Of a stretch of DNA of 64,000 nt, positions 10,489-19,861 are shown in pieces. The stretch lies in the NCBI RefSeq assembly GCF_947502415.1, contig NZ_CANMZV010000010.1, positions 62,001 through 126,000 of the forward strand. The letters are read 5' to 3'. How positions within the stretch are numbered: the stretch's first letter is position 1; the number at the start of each line of letters is the position of its first letter. Both the position numbers and the translations under genes were made by a program. The stretch is from an uncultured Photobacterium sp. (GTDB taxonomy: Bacteria > Pseudomonadota > Gammaproteobacteria > Enterobacterales > Vibrionaceae). The notes below the pieces were generated by a model. The model made no database searches. It worked only from the letters and a program-made list of their open reading frames with translations, and had not been told where the DNA came from.

Positions 10489-13380
10489 TCAGCAGACGGA
10501 ATCCAGCTGTTGGTGGATTTCATCTGTGAGTTTCTCGAGGGCTTCTTTTAGTTTTATCAGCTCAGGTTCTGATGGCAGCGCTCCGGATTTGAACTTTTGT
10601 TCAATGTCTTTTGCTGCTTGGTGGACATGAAGGGCACTGATACTGCTTGATGCTCCTTTGAGCGAGTGGCTGATCAAAATTGCCTTATCGAAATCATCCT
10701 GAGCGATAGCTTCTCTGAGTTTCTCGACATCCTGATTGTGTTCATCGGCAAAAATGGCTAAAAATTGCAAGATAATGTCAGTGTCATTGTCCATCATTTC
10801 AAGCAGTGAATTTAATTCTATTTGGTGGAAATTAGCCGGATCGAGTGTCTCGCCTGTGTTTGCATTAGTCGCTAGGGTAAACGTAGCGTCACTGGCTGTT
10901 TTATCATCGATGATTATCTCTGGTGTGCTTTGTTCAATTTGGTCATCATCGGTGAATACTTCTTCAATATAAGCGGATTGCTGCGAAATACTTTTTTTCT
11001 GTACCTGTTCGAATTCGGCGCGCAGCATCGCTATATGGGTAATTTTGTGCTTAAAGCGTTGCAGGGCATCAAGCAGCTTTCGTTCATCCAGTGGTTTCGT
11101 GATCACGCAGTCAACACCGGCATTGAGCATACTTTTTTGTGTATCTTCAAATACATCTGCTGTGCAGGCAAAGATAGGTACCTGGCTGATCGGTTGGTTC
11201 ATTCCACGGATCCTAAGGGTCGCTTCAATACCATCCATTACGGGCATATGATTGTCCATCAGGATGAGGTCAAAGTATTCCTGTTCAAGAATAGACAGGG
11301 CCTCTGCACCATTCTCGGCTGTGTGGGTGACAAAACCACGTTGTTTGAGAAAAGCATCAATGATCAGTACATTTAGGTGATTGTCTTCAACGATCAGTAC
11401 TTTGAGGTTGGCAAAAGCACTTTGGTCAAATTCAGTGCTCTCTTGCTCCGGCTGCATGTATTGTCCCTGGTGGATGGACAGGGTGACCGTAAAGGTTGAG
11501 CCGGTACCAGGTATGCTGTTAAGGCTGATATTGCCGCTCATGAGTTCGGCAAGTTGCTTGATGATACTCAGTCCTAATCCCGTTCCGCCAAAGCGGCGAC
11601 TGGTCGAGGCTTCGGCCTGGACAAACGGGTCAAAGATATACTGGAGCCGATCAGGCTCAATACCTATACCTGTATCTGAAGTGATAATGGTTAGCAGCAG
11701 CTCGGTTGGGCTGGAGCCTTTTTCCAGTTTAAGGGTGACCTCAACTTTGCCTTGTTCGGTGAACTTAATGGCGTTATTGATAAGGTTGAATAAAATCTGG
11801 CGGATACGGGCTTTGTCAGCATAGAACCAGTCATATTGGTTAAATTCGCAGTTGATGTTGAAGCCAATGCCTTTTTCTTTTGCCAGCGAACAGTAGGTAC
11901 TTTCAATAGTGCCAACAAGGTCAGTAAAACAGAAGTTGGTTGGATCCAGTTTAAGCTGACCTTGCTCGATTTTTGAGAAGTCAAGAATGTCATTGAGCAG
12001 CGACATCATGTGTTTGCCGGAATCAAGTAGTGTTCGTAGGTGGTGTTCTTGTTTCTCGGTCAGCTTGGTCTTGAGAAGTAGTTGAGACAGCCCTAGCATG
12101 CCGTTCATTGGTGTACGGATCTCATGAGACAGATTAGCAAGGAAAGCTGATTTTGCTCTGTCTGCGGCTTCTGCTTTATGAAGTGCCCGGTTTAAGCGTT
12201 GGGTATCGTAAGAGATCTTATCTGCGCCCTGATTTAAGGCATCGTGGAGAACTTGAAATTCATGAGGGCCTTCAAAGTCGTCGTTACGGTCGTAATTACC
12301 AAGCCTGAACTGTGCAGCAAAGCGTGATAGCTTGGCTAGCGGCAGGGTAATGCGTTTGGTCAGGGCGACGGAAAGGATGATTACAATTCCGGCAGTTAGT
12401 AGTAGTGCTGCCAGAAAAAAACGGTGCATATAGTCCAGGACATGGGTAACGGTATCTTTCGGGGTAATGGAGACCAGAGACCAGATCGGTTGATTGCTGT
12501 TGCCCCGGGTTGAAAGTCGGGAGACGGTTGCAATCAGGTCATCGTCATAGCGATCAGTATAGTGAAGCACTTGGCTGGTGGTCTCGTTGTTGCTATTTTC
12601 GTGGCGATATATCTGCCGGAAGTATTCAAAAGCCTGCAGTAATTGTCCTTGGTGAAGGCCTGATAGGAGCACATCACCTTCCTGGTTGATGAGGATAAGG
12701 TAGTCCTGTTTGTTAATCCGTTCGGCTAAGAACACTAACTGTTTATTTAGCTCGCTCAGTTCGTATTTTACCACCAGAAGTCGTGAATCACTGAAGTTGC
12801 TCGTTGCCTGTGATGGGGGGATAACCGGAGTTATTAGGTAGAGAAAAGGAAACCTGTCTAATTGCTGCGGGGTAGATATGTAGACATTGTTCTCTGATTC
12901 GACTAGTTGCTTTGTGATGTCGTCAAGCTGATTAATGCCAGCTTGGTTAAGTTTGTCGGTAAGGGTATGAATTGAGGTTGTCTGGGATGATTCGGCAATA
13001 ATGTAGCGTCCATTTTGTTTTTCTAGCAGATAAATGGCTGAAAAAGCTGTATCGATTGTTGTGATTTCTGACAGGTAGCGGCTAACGAATTGGTGGTCAA
13101 CTTGCCTTGAGTCAGGATTGAGAGCAAAAACCGGTGAGTTAGCCAGACTCTTGATACTCAGGAGTCGCTTGGTAATGATATCGTCAATATTTTGCGCAGC
13201 AAGATCCGTTCGGTTGCTTAAGTTTTTTGAAATTTGTGTCAGCGCGATAGTCGAGAGTTTGTCGCTGGTGATCCAGCTATAAATGAATGCCGGAACAATA
13301 CCTACGAACAGCATACTCGCCAATAACATTGGCTTGATTCGATATGGAATAACCCTGAACAAACTACCGTACCCCGACAT
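10489..13380 (-). CDS. Hybrid sensor histidine kinase (Cache-HAMP-HisKA-HATPase-REC-HPt)
   Basis: A 963-residue tripartite hybrid kinase of the inner membrane. A membrane helix lies at about 15-37, a large periplasmic double-Cache-like sensor at about 40-330, a second helix at about 335-358 and a HAMP after it. The HisKA box carries H419 ([11 protein letters not shown]), the HATPase has GGTGLGLSIIKQL, the receiver has D709 (LILMDNHMPVMDG) and the C-terminal HPt has H905 (SHSLKGAS). A 90-residue acidic linker separates receiver and HPt. No response regulator is adjacent, so its phosphoryl target is encoded elsewhere; this orphan arrangement is common among phosphorelay kinases. The signal is unknown. 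Confidence 0.9.
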   Translation of the reverse strand: MSGYGSLFRVIPYRIKPMLLASMLFVGIVPAFIYSWITSDKLSTIALTQISKNLSNRTDLAAQNIDDIITKRLLSIKSLANSPVFALNPDSRQVDHQFVSRYLSEITTIDTAFSAIYLLEKQNGRYIIAESSQTTSIHTLTDKLNQAGINQLDDITKQLVESENNVYISTPQQLDRFPFLYLITPVIPPSQATSNFSDSRLLVVKYELSELNKQLVFLAERINKQDYLILINQEGDVLLSGLHQGQLLQAFEYFRQIYRHENSNNETTSQVLHYTDRYDDDLIATVSRLSTRGNSNQPIWSLVSITPKDTVTHVLDYMHRFFLAALLLTAGIVIILSVALTKRITLPLAKLSRFAAQFRLGNYDRNDDFEGPHEFQVLHDALNQGADKISYDTQRLNRALHKAEAADRAKSAFLANLSHEIRTPMNGMLGLSQLLLKTKLTEKQEHHLRTLLDSGKHMMSLLNDILDFSKIEQGQLKLDPTNFCFTDLVGTIESTYCSLAKEKGIGFNINCEFNQYDWFYADKARIRQILFNLINNAIKFTEQGKVEVTLKLEKGSSPTELLLTIITSDTGIGIEPDRLQYIFDPFVQAEASTSRRFGGTGLGLSIIKQLAELMSGNISLNSIPGTGSTFTVTLSIHQGQYMQPEQESTEFDQSAFANLKVLIVEDNHLNVLIIDAFLKQRGFVTHTAENGAEALSILEQEYFDLILMDNHMPVMDGIEATLRIRGMNQPISQVPIFACTADVFEDTQKSMLNAGVDCVITKPLDERKLLDALQRFKHKITHIAMLRAEFEQVQKKSISQQSAYIEEVFTDDDQIEQSTPEIIIDDKTASDATFTLATNANTGETLDPANFHQIELNSLLEMMDNDTDIILQFLAIFADEHNQDVEKLREAIAQDDFDKAILISHSLKGASSSISALHVHQAAKDIEQKFKSGALPSEPELIKLKEALEKLTDEIHQQLDSVC

Positions 13381-13685
13381 TTTAGACTTATTAATTGTTT
13401 GTAAATAAATCTTAGATAATTATCAATCGCTACGCATGATAGAGAGAAGGAAAGTTGATCTCGCCGACAAAGAAATTGCAAATAATATAAATCGGGATAA
13501 GTAAGTGTTCAGATAATTGCGCAGGGAAAATTGTCTATAACAAGGAAAAATTTGCCGTAACTAGTTGGGATAATTGCAAAAATCTGACGCCGTAATAGCT
13601 GATTTTAGCCAGCCAGAATGGAAAGTTTAGAAATAAGCCACTTGATTTTAGGTGTATGCTATCAATTAAAATCAAGTGGTATAAA
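13381..13685. other. Intergenic region upstream of the hybrid kinase
   Basis: AT-rich stretch holding the promoter side of the leftward kinase gene and, at its left-gene end, the palindrome at 13638-13679. I see no coding sequence. Confidence 0.5.
13638..13679 (-). repeat. Perfect 13-bp inverted repeat downstream of the transposase-like gene
   Basis: CCACTTGATTTTA (13638-13650) pairs perfectly with 13667-13679 across a 16-base loop, 6 bp past the stop of the leftward gene. It is AT-rich with only a weak T-rich tail (CTTATTT on the minus strand), so it may be a poor terminator or a protein-binding palindrome. Confidence 0.6.
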
Positions 13686-15176
13686 TTAGTTCAGAAGTTG
13701 TTCAAGCGTCAGTGGCGCAGAGGTCAGGCCCATCTGTTGCGCAGGAGTCTGGCCGGAGCGATCTTGGCGGCACAAATTATGCCATGCGCGATAGATATCG
13801 AGCAGAGGCAGCAGACCGGCTGGTCGTAATTTACGGCGCGGCTCGTCGACAAGCTGAGCGAACTGATCATGGAAGCGGTTCTGATAGTCGCTGATAGCAT
13901 TATGTGAGGCGGTTTCCAGCCATTTATCTTCACTGCCTTTTTCGCCGCCTAGATGGCAGATCCCTTTGCTTATGTCTTCATGACGGGTAAAGGCCCAGCG
14001 ATCTCGCCACCATCCCATAAGAACAATATCAATTCTCCCGGAAGATTGTCCGTGCTGCCAGCCTAGATCTTCCTCAACATAGAGAGGATGGATCGTTTTT
14101 GCTTTGATACGCTCCATGAATACAGAAATACAAGCAGATCGTAACAGGGGTTCTTGCGGCATGAAGATCGCTAGCGATTCGTTGTATTCAAGCATCTCGG
14201 CAAGATGCAGATAATGGGCATAAACAGTGTATTGAGGGCGAATCAGGCAGCCTTTGGCCGGGTAATTAACTCGTGGCAGGTTGCTGAGTGGATCTTCAAG
14301 GTTCGGGCGTGACAATACCTCGCGGTATTTGGTATCGACACGCGCTAAAATCCCTTGCGGGGCTGGTGGGGGAACTTCAACCAGCTTGGCTTTTGGTGGG
14401 GCCATGAAACGGGTGTCATCAGAATACGGGTCATGTTCTTCGCTTGGATTATCAACGTCACTTTGCTGGAAATTGACGTGCTGACCGACAACGTAGCCAG
14501 AGCTGGCTTCGCAGCTTGCAATCCAGCTGACCCCGTTATCGCTATTAGGCTGCAACGGGGTCAGATCGGACGCTAGTGACAGTGTTTGGGCATGCTTGAA
14601 CAAACGCGCATCGAACATCGAGAGTTGCCGACGACAGCGGCTGGCTATCTGAGATAGCTGATCGTAGAAAGACTTAGGGTTCATGCTCAGGCGACGGCAG
14701 ATGTCACGAACTGAACATCCGGTAAATAACAATGCCAGCAGTTTTTGTTGGATCTGGTTTTTACCATTAAAGCCAGACCAGCGATCAACAAAAGTGGCCT
14801 GACAGCATTTGCAACGATAGCGTTGGCGGTCGCCACTGTAGCCAAAGGCATGGTACAGGTGGCGATGTGTTAGGACCGGTAACCCGAGATTTTCACAATC
14901 AGGGTTACTGCAGGCTGGTAAGCCGCTACTTTGCATCAGCTTTAGGCGTGCAACTTCGGCAACCACATCATGGTTGTTGAGAACAGGTGGAAACGCTCCG
15001 CATTCGCGGCAAACTAAGGTCGGGCGGTTGGGGTTAGTCCGTTGCAGCACATAATGATGCTTGTCTTCAGAGCCAAAATTGCTGCAGCCGATAGATTTAC
15101 AGTGGTTAAGCTGAAGTTTGCCGCTAGCCGGAGGCAATAAGGAATCATTGCAATCGGAGTGAAGTGTTTTCATCAT
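13686..15176 (-). CDS. Zinc-ribbon, transposase-like protein, possibly domesticated
   Basis: A 496-residue protein. The N-terminal half has three Cys pairs typical of zinc ribbons: the segment from C26 to CRECGAFPP, CSNPDCENLG and YRCKCCQATFVD. A helix-turn-helix follows (LLFTGCSVRDICRRLSMNPK), the InsA/IS1-type order of ribbon then HTH. After it comes an RNase H-like first strand (LASDLTPLQ, then GVSWIASCEASSGYVVGQH), a Pro/acid-rich insert, and a C-terminal part ending YRAWHNLCRQ and GQTPAQQMGL, which resembles transposase tails. Where the second catalytic Asp is expected I read AIFMPQEPLLRSA, without Asp, so activity is doubtful. No terminal repeats or target duplication of an insertion sequence are evident; only two unrelated palindromes flank it. 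I infer a domesticated transposase relative with a DNA-binding role. Confidence 0.6.
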   Translation of the reverse strand: MMKTLHSDCNDSLLPPASGKLQLNHCKSIGCSNFGSEDKHHYVLQRTNPNRPTLVCRECGAFPPVLNNHDVVAEVARLKLMQSSGLPACSNPDCENLGLPVLTHRHLYHAFGYSGDRQRYRCKCCQATFVDRWSGFNGKNQIQQKLLALLFTGCSVRDICRRLSMNPKSFYDQLSQIASRCRRQLSMFDARLFKHAQTLSLASDLTPLQPNSDNGVSWIASCEASSGYVVGQHVNFQQSDVDNPSEEHDPYSDDTRFMAPPKAKLVEVPPPAPQGILARVDTKYREVLSRPNLEDPLSNLPRVNYPAKGCLIRPQYTVYAHYLHLAEMLEYNESLAIFMPQEPLLRSACISVFMERIKAKTIHPLYVEEDLGWQHGQSSGRIDIVLMGWWRDRWAFTRHEDISKGICHLGGEKGSEDKWLETASHNAISDYQNRFHDQFAQLVDEPRRKLRPAGLLPLLDIYRAWHNLCRQDRSGQTPAQQMGLTSAPLTLEQLLN

Positions 15177-15254
15177 ATCAGCCTAACCTTATCCTTGTGC
15201 CTGAGCAGAATGTAGTGAGCCGCTGGGGCCACATCCCAAAGGGGGTAGGGAAGG

Positions 15255-15290
15255 GTACTGAATAAAAGGAATTAGCCTTTTATTCAGTAC
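15255..15290. repeat. Perfect 15-bp inverted repeat
   Basis: GTACTGAATAAAAGG (15255-15269) pairs perfectly with 15276-15290 across the six-base loop AATTAG. It lies about 80 bp upstream of the transposase-like gene and 270 bp past deoD. It is too AT-rich and lacks the T-tail of a normal terminator, so a regulatory or recognition palindrome is plausible. Confidence 0.7.
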
Positions 15291-15520
15291 ATAATTAGAT
15301 GTTAGCAATTAACAGAAAGAGCACTTGGCTGCCTGAGAGCGAATGCCTTTTGGCTAGCTTTCAGATTAAATTGTGTAAGACGCCACATTTTACAAAATTT
15401 TGAGCTGCGACCATGTTCAATGTCTGCGTTCTTGCTAACACTAATTGTCCCTAGTTTTCACTAATACCAATGTAATCAATGGAATAATCACATTCGTATT
15501 TGCGCTCGCTAGTGGAAATA

Positions 15521-15554
15521 AGTGGCCAGTGCAATCGGGGTAGCACCAGCCACT
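15521..15554 (-). terminator. Imperfect hairpin downstream of deoD
   Basis: AGTGGCCAGTGC (15521-15532) pairs with 15543-15554 with two mismatches, 9 bp past the deoD stop. On the minus strand TATTTCC follows. Probable weak terminator. Confidence 0.45.
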
Positions 15555-15562
15555 GAAATCAG

Positions 15563-16273
15563 TTAGATGTTGATTGCGGTTTCTAGCGCAACGTTCATCA
15601 TCTGGTTGAAAGACTTCTGGCGGTCTTCAGAGCTTAGTTTCTCGCCACGTTTGATGTGGTCAGAAACCGTCAGGATAGTCAGTGCACGCGCACCTAGCTC
15701 AGCGGCAACACCGTAGATACCTGCCGCTTCCATATCTACGCCCAGCATGCCCAGTTTTTCCATTTTTTCGAACAGGTCAGCTTCAGGGCTGTAGAACAGG
15801 TCAGCAGAGAATACGTTACCTACACGAACTGGTACGTTTTGCATGCGAGCCTGGTTTACAGATGTTTCTAGCAGGTGGAAATCAGCAATTGCTGCAAAGT
15901 CGTGGTCGTTAAAGCGGATGCGGTTAACTTTAGAGTCTGTTGATGCACCCATACCGATGATAACGTCCATTAGTTTAACGTCGTCATGTACGGCACCACA
16001 GCTACCGATACGGATTACATTCTTCACGCCGAAATCTTTGATCAGCTCGTGAACATAGATTGAGCATGATGGGATACCCATACCGTGACCCATTACAGAA
16101 ACAGGCTTACCTTTGTAAGTGCCTGTGTAACCGAACATATTACGAACGTCACACACAAGCTTTACATCTTCCAGGAAGTTCTCTGCGATAAATTTGGCAC
16201 GTAGCGGATCACCTGGCATTAGGACTGTTTCAGCGAAATCACCAAGTTCTGCATTGATATGTGGGGTAGCCAT
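15563..16273 (-). CDS. deoD: Purine nucleoside phosphorylase, DeoD type
   Basis: A 236-residue cytoplasmic hexameric phosphorylase that splits purine (deoxy)ribonucleosides with phosphate into base and (deoxy)ribose-1-phosphate. It starts [20 protein letters not shown], followed by [13 protein letters not shown]. It has the phosphate loop IRIGSCGA, the substrate segment [11 protein letters not shown], and [10 protein letters not shown] with the catalytic Asp. Length and sequence are standard for DeoD. It is not next to deoCAB here but forms an apparent two-gene unit with an XapX gene 41 bp upstream, as expected for the second, non-operonic deoD copy that vibrios often carry. Confidence 0.96.
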   Translation of the reverse strand: MATPHINAELGDFAETVLMPGDPLRAKFIAENFLEDVKLVCDVRNMFGYTGTYKGKPVSVMGHGMGIPSCSIYVHELIKDFGVKNVIRIGSCGAVHDDVKLMDVIIGMGASTDSKVNRIRFNDHDFAAIADFHLLETSVNQARMQNVPVRVGNVFSADLFYSPEADLFEKMEKLGMLGVDMEAAGIYGVAAELGARALTILTVSDHIKRGEKLSSEDRQKSFNQMMNVALETAINI

Positions 16274-16314
16274 AGCTCACTCCTAGGAATTTGTTAATAA
16301 ATGAATACGGGGAA

Positions 16315-16485
16315 TTAAGAGAAAAAACGTTCAACAATAGTTTGGTATGCAATACCGCCCAGGTAAACACCGACGATACCCATAATGCCTGGCAATACAG
16401 GTGGTGCAGGCAGTGGAAGTTTTATGGCTGAGAAAAATAAGCCAACAATTAAACCTGCAAGGACTGCAAGTAAAATCTCGTTCAT
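16315..16485 (-). CDS. XapX-domain small membrane protein (DUF1427)
   Basis: A 56-residue hydrophobic protein, MNEILLAVLAGLIVGLFFS to the end, with two predicted membrane helices separated by the family motif KLPLPAPPVLPG. The start at 16485 is set by a GAGG Shine-Dalgarno (AAGAGGGTAAAC before ATG); a longer frame upstream lacks such support. XapX proteins are small membrane proteins frequently encoded beside purine or xanthosine phosphorylase genes, which fits the deoD 41 bp downstream. A role in nucleoside uptake or sensing is suggested only by this association. Confidence 0.85.
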   Translation of the reverse strand: MNEILLAVLAGLIVGLFFSAIKLPLPAPPVLPGIMGIVGVYLGGIAYQTIVERFFS

Positions 16486-17107
16486 GTGTTTACCCTCTTC
16501 GTGTTGCATATGTTGTGACGGCTTGTGAGGCTGCTCTAACTGGCGCCTTATTGTTGTTGCCGTTTGATGGAGCCAGTGTAAGCAACGAGCACAAACAATC
16601 TCGCGATCGCGATCACAAATTACCTCGCTATTATCCAAAAAATCGCTCTTGATTACCAATGCTGTTGAAAGTGGGAGGGAAAACGTTTGCTTGAGAGGCT
16701 TGTGAATTAGTGAGATTAATCCGTTTTTTTTGTATTTTTATTCTCTATATCAATAATCTATGCTGTTTTGGTCGAATATTTAAGGCTGAGAAAAAATAAT
16801 GCAACAGCAGAGGTGAACATGTGATCTTGTAATGGATTTCATTGTAATTCAGAGCGGGAATGGGTCAATAAGGGGGAAAATGTTCAGGGTGAAAATTAGA
16901 TCTGCTTTGGTTGTTGTTATGTGAGGTAAGTATAGAGTCTGCCTGTATTGTTACTATTTACCATCGTGAAGTGAGCCTATGCACGTAACTGCTTTAACTA
17001 ACTGGTATAAATTAAGCTTCTCGTCTAAGCCTAAAAGGTAGAACACTAGGGACACATCCTAGATACGATGAATACTGTTTGAACGATTTTGGCGAGGGAA
17101 TGTAACT
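16486..17107. other. Intergenic region, divergent promoters of XapX-deoD and the barrel gene
   Basis: No convincing gene is visible in these 620 bp. The minus strand near 16600-16620 has TGTGATCGCGATCGCG, a weak half-match to a CRP site; deo genes are often CRP/CytR-controlled, but the match is poor. CTAGG-N7-CCTAG lies near 17046-17063, shortly before the barrel gene. Confidence 0.4.
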
Positions 17108-17623
17108 ATGAAGAAGTGTTTGTTGGCGACGGTATTGGCATTGGCATCTTTACCTGCGAGTGCGGATATCCTTGGACTTTCTGTTGGGGCAACCGCTGGT
17201 GGCTCGAATGTTGAGTTTGATGGTAATAGTGAATATGGCTTTGAATATGGTATCAATGCCAAATATCAGTTTAGTGACATGTTCAGTATCAACGCTGGGG
17301 TAATACAAGGAAGTGCTGACGTTGAGGCAAATCTTCAGTCTGCCGATAATGAAATTGACTATACGGCTTTTCCTGTGACGCTACGAGGAGATATCCCGTT
17401 ACTTATCGGAAACCTTTATGCCAAGGCTGGTGCGAATTATTACGATGTGGATATTGAAAGTCCCGGTGTAAAGGAAAATGATGATGGGTGGGGATTTACT
17501 GGTGGGGCTGGTGTTGTGTTGACCTTGTTGCCATTACTCGATTTCAGCTTAGGTTATGAGTATCGCAATATGGGAGACGTTGAGAGTAATGCAATTGTGC
17601 TTGGCGTTCAGCTTGGTATATAA
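17108..17623 (+). CDS. Outer-membrane beta-barrel protein
   Basis: A 171-residue exported protein with a signal peptide (MKKCLLATVLALASLPASA, cleavage before D20). Eight or so alternating amphipathic strands follow, for example GFEYGINAKYQFSDMFSINA, LYAKAGANYYDVDI and LLDFSLGYEYRNMG, of the small OmpA/OmpW-like barrel kind (OMP_b-brl). It ends VLGVQLGI and so lacks the usual terminal Phe. GAGGGA lies upstream of the ATG. Function is unknown. It is convergent with a lipoprotein gene; a surface partnership between the two would be speculation. Confidence 0.75.
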   Translation: MKKCLLATVLALASLPASADILGLSVGATAGGSNVEFDGNSEYGFEYGINAKYQFSDMFSINAGVIQGSADVEANLQSADNEIDYTAFPVTLRGDIPLLIGNLYAKAGANYYDVDIESPGVKENDDGWGFTGGAGVVLTLLPLLDFSLGYEYRNMGDVESNAIVLGVQLGI

Positions 17624-17726
17624 AACAAATAATCATTTGGTTTGCACTGCAAATCTGCGTGGACATAGAAAGTAAAAAGGGAGCATACGTAATGATGATC
17701 CCTTTATTGTTTTTCTGGCCGTGAGA

Positions 17727-19376
17727 TTATTTAATCTGCACGTAAGATGGTATTAAGTCAGCTGCAACCAGAGAGTTATCGCTGCCATAGCCACTTCCAC
17801 CCCAAGCTACAATATTGCCGTCTGCTTTTATTGCCGCAAAGGCATGAGGATTTGAGAATACTTTAGCGATGTTGCTATCTTCAAAGCCACCACCCGTATT
17901 GCTATTACCCCATGAGATGATGTCGCCATTTTCTTTTACTGCCACAAAAGCGCCAGAATTCGAATAAACGGTTTTGATATCTGTTAGCTTGTCTTTAACG
18001 TTTCTGTTTCGACCGCCTGCGCTTCTGTCACCCCAGGTAATAACATTGTTATCGTTGGTGATTGCAGCAAATGCTTCGTCTGTCGAGAAGATTTCTTTAA
18101 TGTTTTCTAACGAAGTAAGTCTCTTATCTCCACCCGCATCAGAGTTACCCCATTCTGTCGCTTTGCCATCATGGTGAAGAGCTGCGAAAGCTGATAGTGT
18201 GCTGTAAACGGCTTTTACATCGATTAGTTTGTGAGAGACTGAATCAGAATCTCCACCATAGAAGCCGAATCCCCAAGTGATGACAGTTCCGTCGTTCTTC
18301 AGGGCGGCGAAGGCACTCCGGTTGGAGAAAATGTCTTTCACGCCTTTGACAGGTTCTGGCAGTTCGCCACCCCAATCGCTATCACCCCAGGAAATAACTT
18401 CGCCATCAGCTCGTAGGGCAGAAAAGGCCCAACCGGTCGATGCTATTTTAGTGACGTTACTTAATGATGATGATACTAGGTTGCTGTTACCACCGTTATC
18501 TTGATCACCCCAGGTGACAACAGTGTTGTCATTTTTAATTGCGGCAAATGCATTACCATTTGAATAAATGGCTTTGATATTTGAAAGCTCATTGCCGCTG
18601 TTATTATACCCGCCTTTATCGGCGTCACCCCAGACAAACACAGAGCCGTCATTTTTTAGGGCCGCAAAAGCGCTATCGTTTGACACGATGGATTCAACAT
18701 TAGTTAATGATTCGTTAAGTACACCGCCTTTGTCTTGGTCACCCCAGGCAACAACAGTACCATCATTTTTTAGGGCCGCGAATGCACTATCGTTTGATGT
18801 AATTGATTTTACATCGGTCAGTTCTTCAGTAAGTTCGCCGCCTTTGTTTTGGGCACCCCAAACCACAACAGTACCATCAGTTTTCAGTGCAGCAAATGCG
18901 CTGCTTGTGCCGGCTACCGTTTTTGCCTGAATTCGCTGGAAAATACTTTCTGAAATGCTTGGGTCGTTGTTTTCGTCAAAGAGCATAACTTTCAGCAGTT
19001 GTTTTGTTGCGTAATGATTGACATCCAGTGGAAGTTGTTTCCCTTTAAACTCAACGTCTTTCACATCGTTATAAGTGTCACCGAAAACGCCATTATCATT
19101 TGTATCTAAAATCCATGTGAATTCTGTTTTCTCTTCGATACACGATTCACATGTTACAATTGGCTGTAAGTAGTTTTTATCATCAAGAATAACAGTCTCT
19201 ACTTCGATAGAAGTTAATACTGATGTGCCAGAGTTTGTAGGTTCAGTTGAAGTCGTAGCAGCAGATGTCGCCGTTGTCGCGGAAGCTGTTGGTGCTTCTG
19301 TTGTAGCGGTACCGCCATTATTACAGCCAACTAATGTAAGCGCAGCTGTAGCAGTGACCAATAAATGTTTTTTCAT
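17727..19376 (-). CDS. RCC1-type repeat lipoprotein
   Basis: A 549-residue predicted lipoprotein. The lipobox LVGC puts the modified Cys at C18, followed by a Thr/Ala/Ser-rich linker to about 50 and a beta-sandwich-like domain (about 50-165). Ten tandem repeats of 36-41 residues then run to the C-terminus. Each has the core AFAALKNDGTVVAWG followed by GG and a short linker ending I-x-S-N/T. These are RCC1/beta-propeller-type repeats; seven normally close one blade ring, so ten may form a larger or incomplete propeller. It is probably a surface or periplasmic binding protein. A Fur-like 15-mer lies 23 bp before the start codon. The ligand is unknown. Confidence 0.8.
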   Translation of the reverse strand: MKKHLLVTATAALTLVGCNNGGTATTEAPTASATTATSAATTSTEPTNSGTSVLTSIEVETVILDDKNYLQPIVTCESCIEEKTEFTWILDTNDNGVFGDTYNDVKDVEFKGKQLPLDVNHYATKQLLKVMLFDENNDPSISESIFQRIQAKTVAGTSSAFAALKTDGTVVVWGAQNKGGELTEELTDVKSITSNDSAFAALKNDGTVVAWGDQDKGGVLNESLTNVESIVSNDSAFAALKNDGSVFVWGDADKGGYNNSGNELSNIKAIYSNGNAFAAIKNDNTVVTWGDQDNGGNSNLVSSSLSNVTKIASTGWAFSALRADGEVISWGDSDWGGELPEPVKGVKDIFSNRSAFAALKNDGTVITWGFGFYGGDSDSVSHKLIDVKAVYSTLSAFAALHHDGKATEWGNSDAGGDKRLTSLENIKEIFSTDEAFAAITNDNNVITWGDRSAGGRNRNVKDKLTDIKTVYSNSGAFVAVKENGDIISWGNSNTGGGFEDSNIAKVFSNPHAFAAIKADGNIVAWGGSGYGSDNSLVAADLIPSYVQIK

Positions 19377-19861
19377 ACACCCTCAATGATAAAGCAAATG
19401 ATAATCAGTCTCAGAAGGTTGTGAATGGTAATGCGCTTTTTTGCAATTATCAACAATTATGTGATTTTAATCCAAAATTGGTTGTAATCTGTTTAATCAG
19501 GTTATGTCGCAGCCTTGTATTTTTAACCATCGTGTTAGCGGTTATGCATTGAAGTGGTGAAACTACCTCTAATCAATAGGTGTGTACGTGCATGTGGCAT
19601 TACGGCTATTAATACCGCATTATCCCGTGTTTTGAATGCTTTTAGAGACGTAACTAAATAGGTTTATTTTCTTATGTTATTTAAGTTATTGAAGGGATAG
19701 GCAAGCTAAATTAATAACATTTCATGTATTTAGCCTGGTTTTATTTTATAGCCCTGAAAGTAAGCCAATTTCCTAAAAAACGAAACGGATCATAGTTGCT
19801 TAAAATAAATTCCTTTACTATGTAAACAATAAATATTGTATGCATAATCGGAGGGGTATTG
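19377..19861. other. Divergent intergenic region
   Basis: Between the RCC1 lipoprotein and an unknown rightward gene. Apart from the Fur-like site at 19399-19413 and a Shine-Dalgarno (GGAGGGG) just before 19862, I see no gene or RNA signature. Confidence 0.4.
19399..19413. promoter_or_regulatory. Possible Fur box before the RCC1 lipoprotein
   Basis: TGATAATCAGTCTCA matches 12 of 14 defined positions of the 7-1-7 Fur consensus (TGATAATNATTATCA). The left half is perfect and the right half weaker. It lies 23 bp upstream of the start codon. One AT-rich site is not proof. Confidence 0.4.

Larger units (their letters stand above)
15177..15562. other. Intergenic region between the transposase-like gene and deoD
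   Basis: It contains the 15-bp palindrome at 15255-15290 and an imperfect hairpin after deoD (15521-15554). No open frame here looks real. Confidence 0.5.

Noticed and set aside
13381-13440. GATAATTATC near 13415-13425 as a Fur box for the hybrid kinase
   Set aside because: Only a short AT palindrome; it does not extend to the 7-1-7 consensus.
13686-15176. Active insertion sequence
   Set aside because: No terminal inverted repeats of matching sequence, no target duplication and an apparently incomplete catalytic triad.
16595-16620. CRP site upstream of XapX-deoD
   Set aside because: Only one half-site (TGTGA) is good; the other matches three of five bases.
16486-16659. Longer version of the XapX protein starting at 16659
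   Set aside because: The added N-terminal segment has no family character, and the start at 16485 has a clear Shine-Dalgarno.
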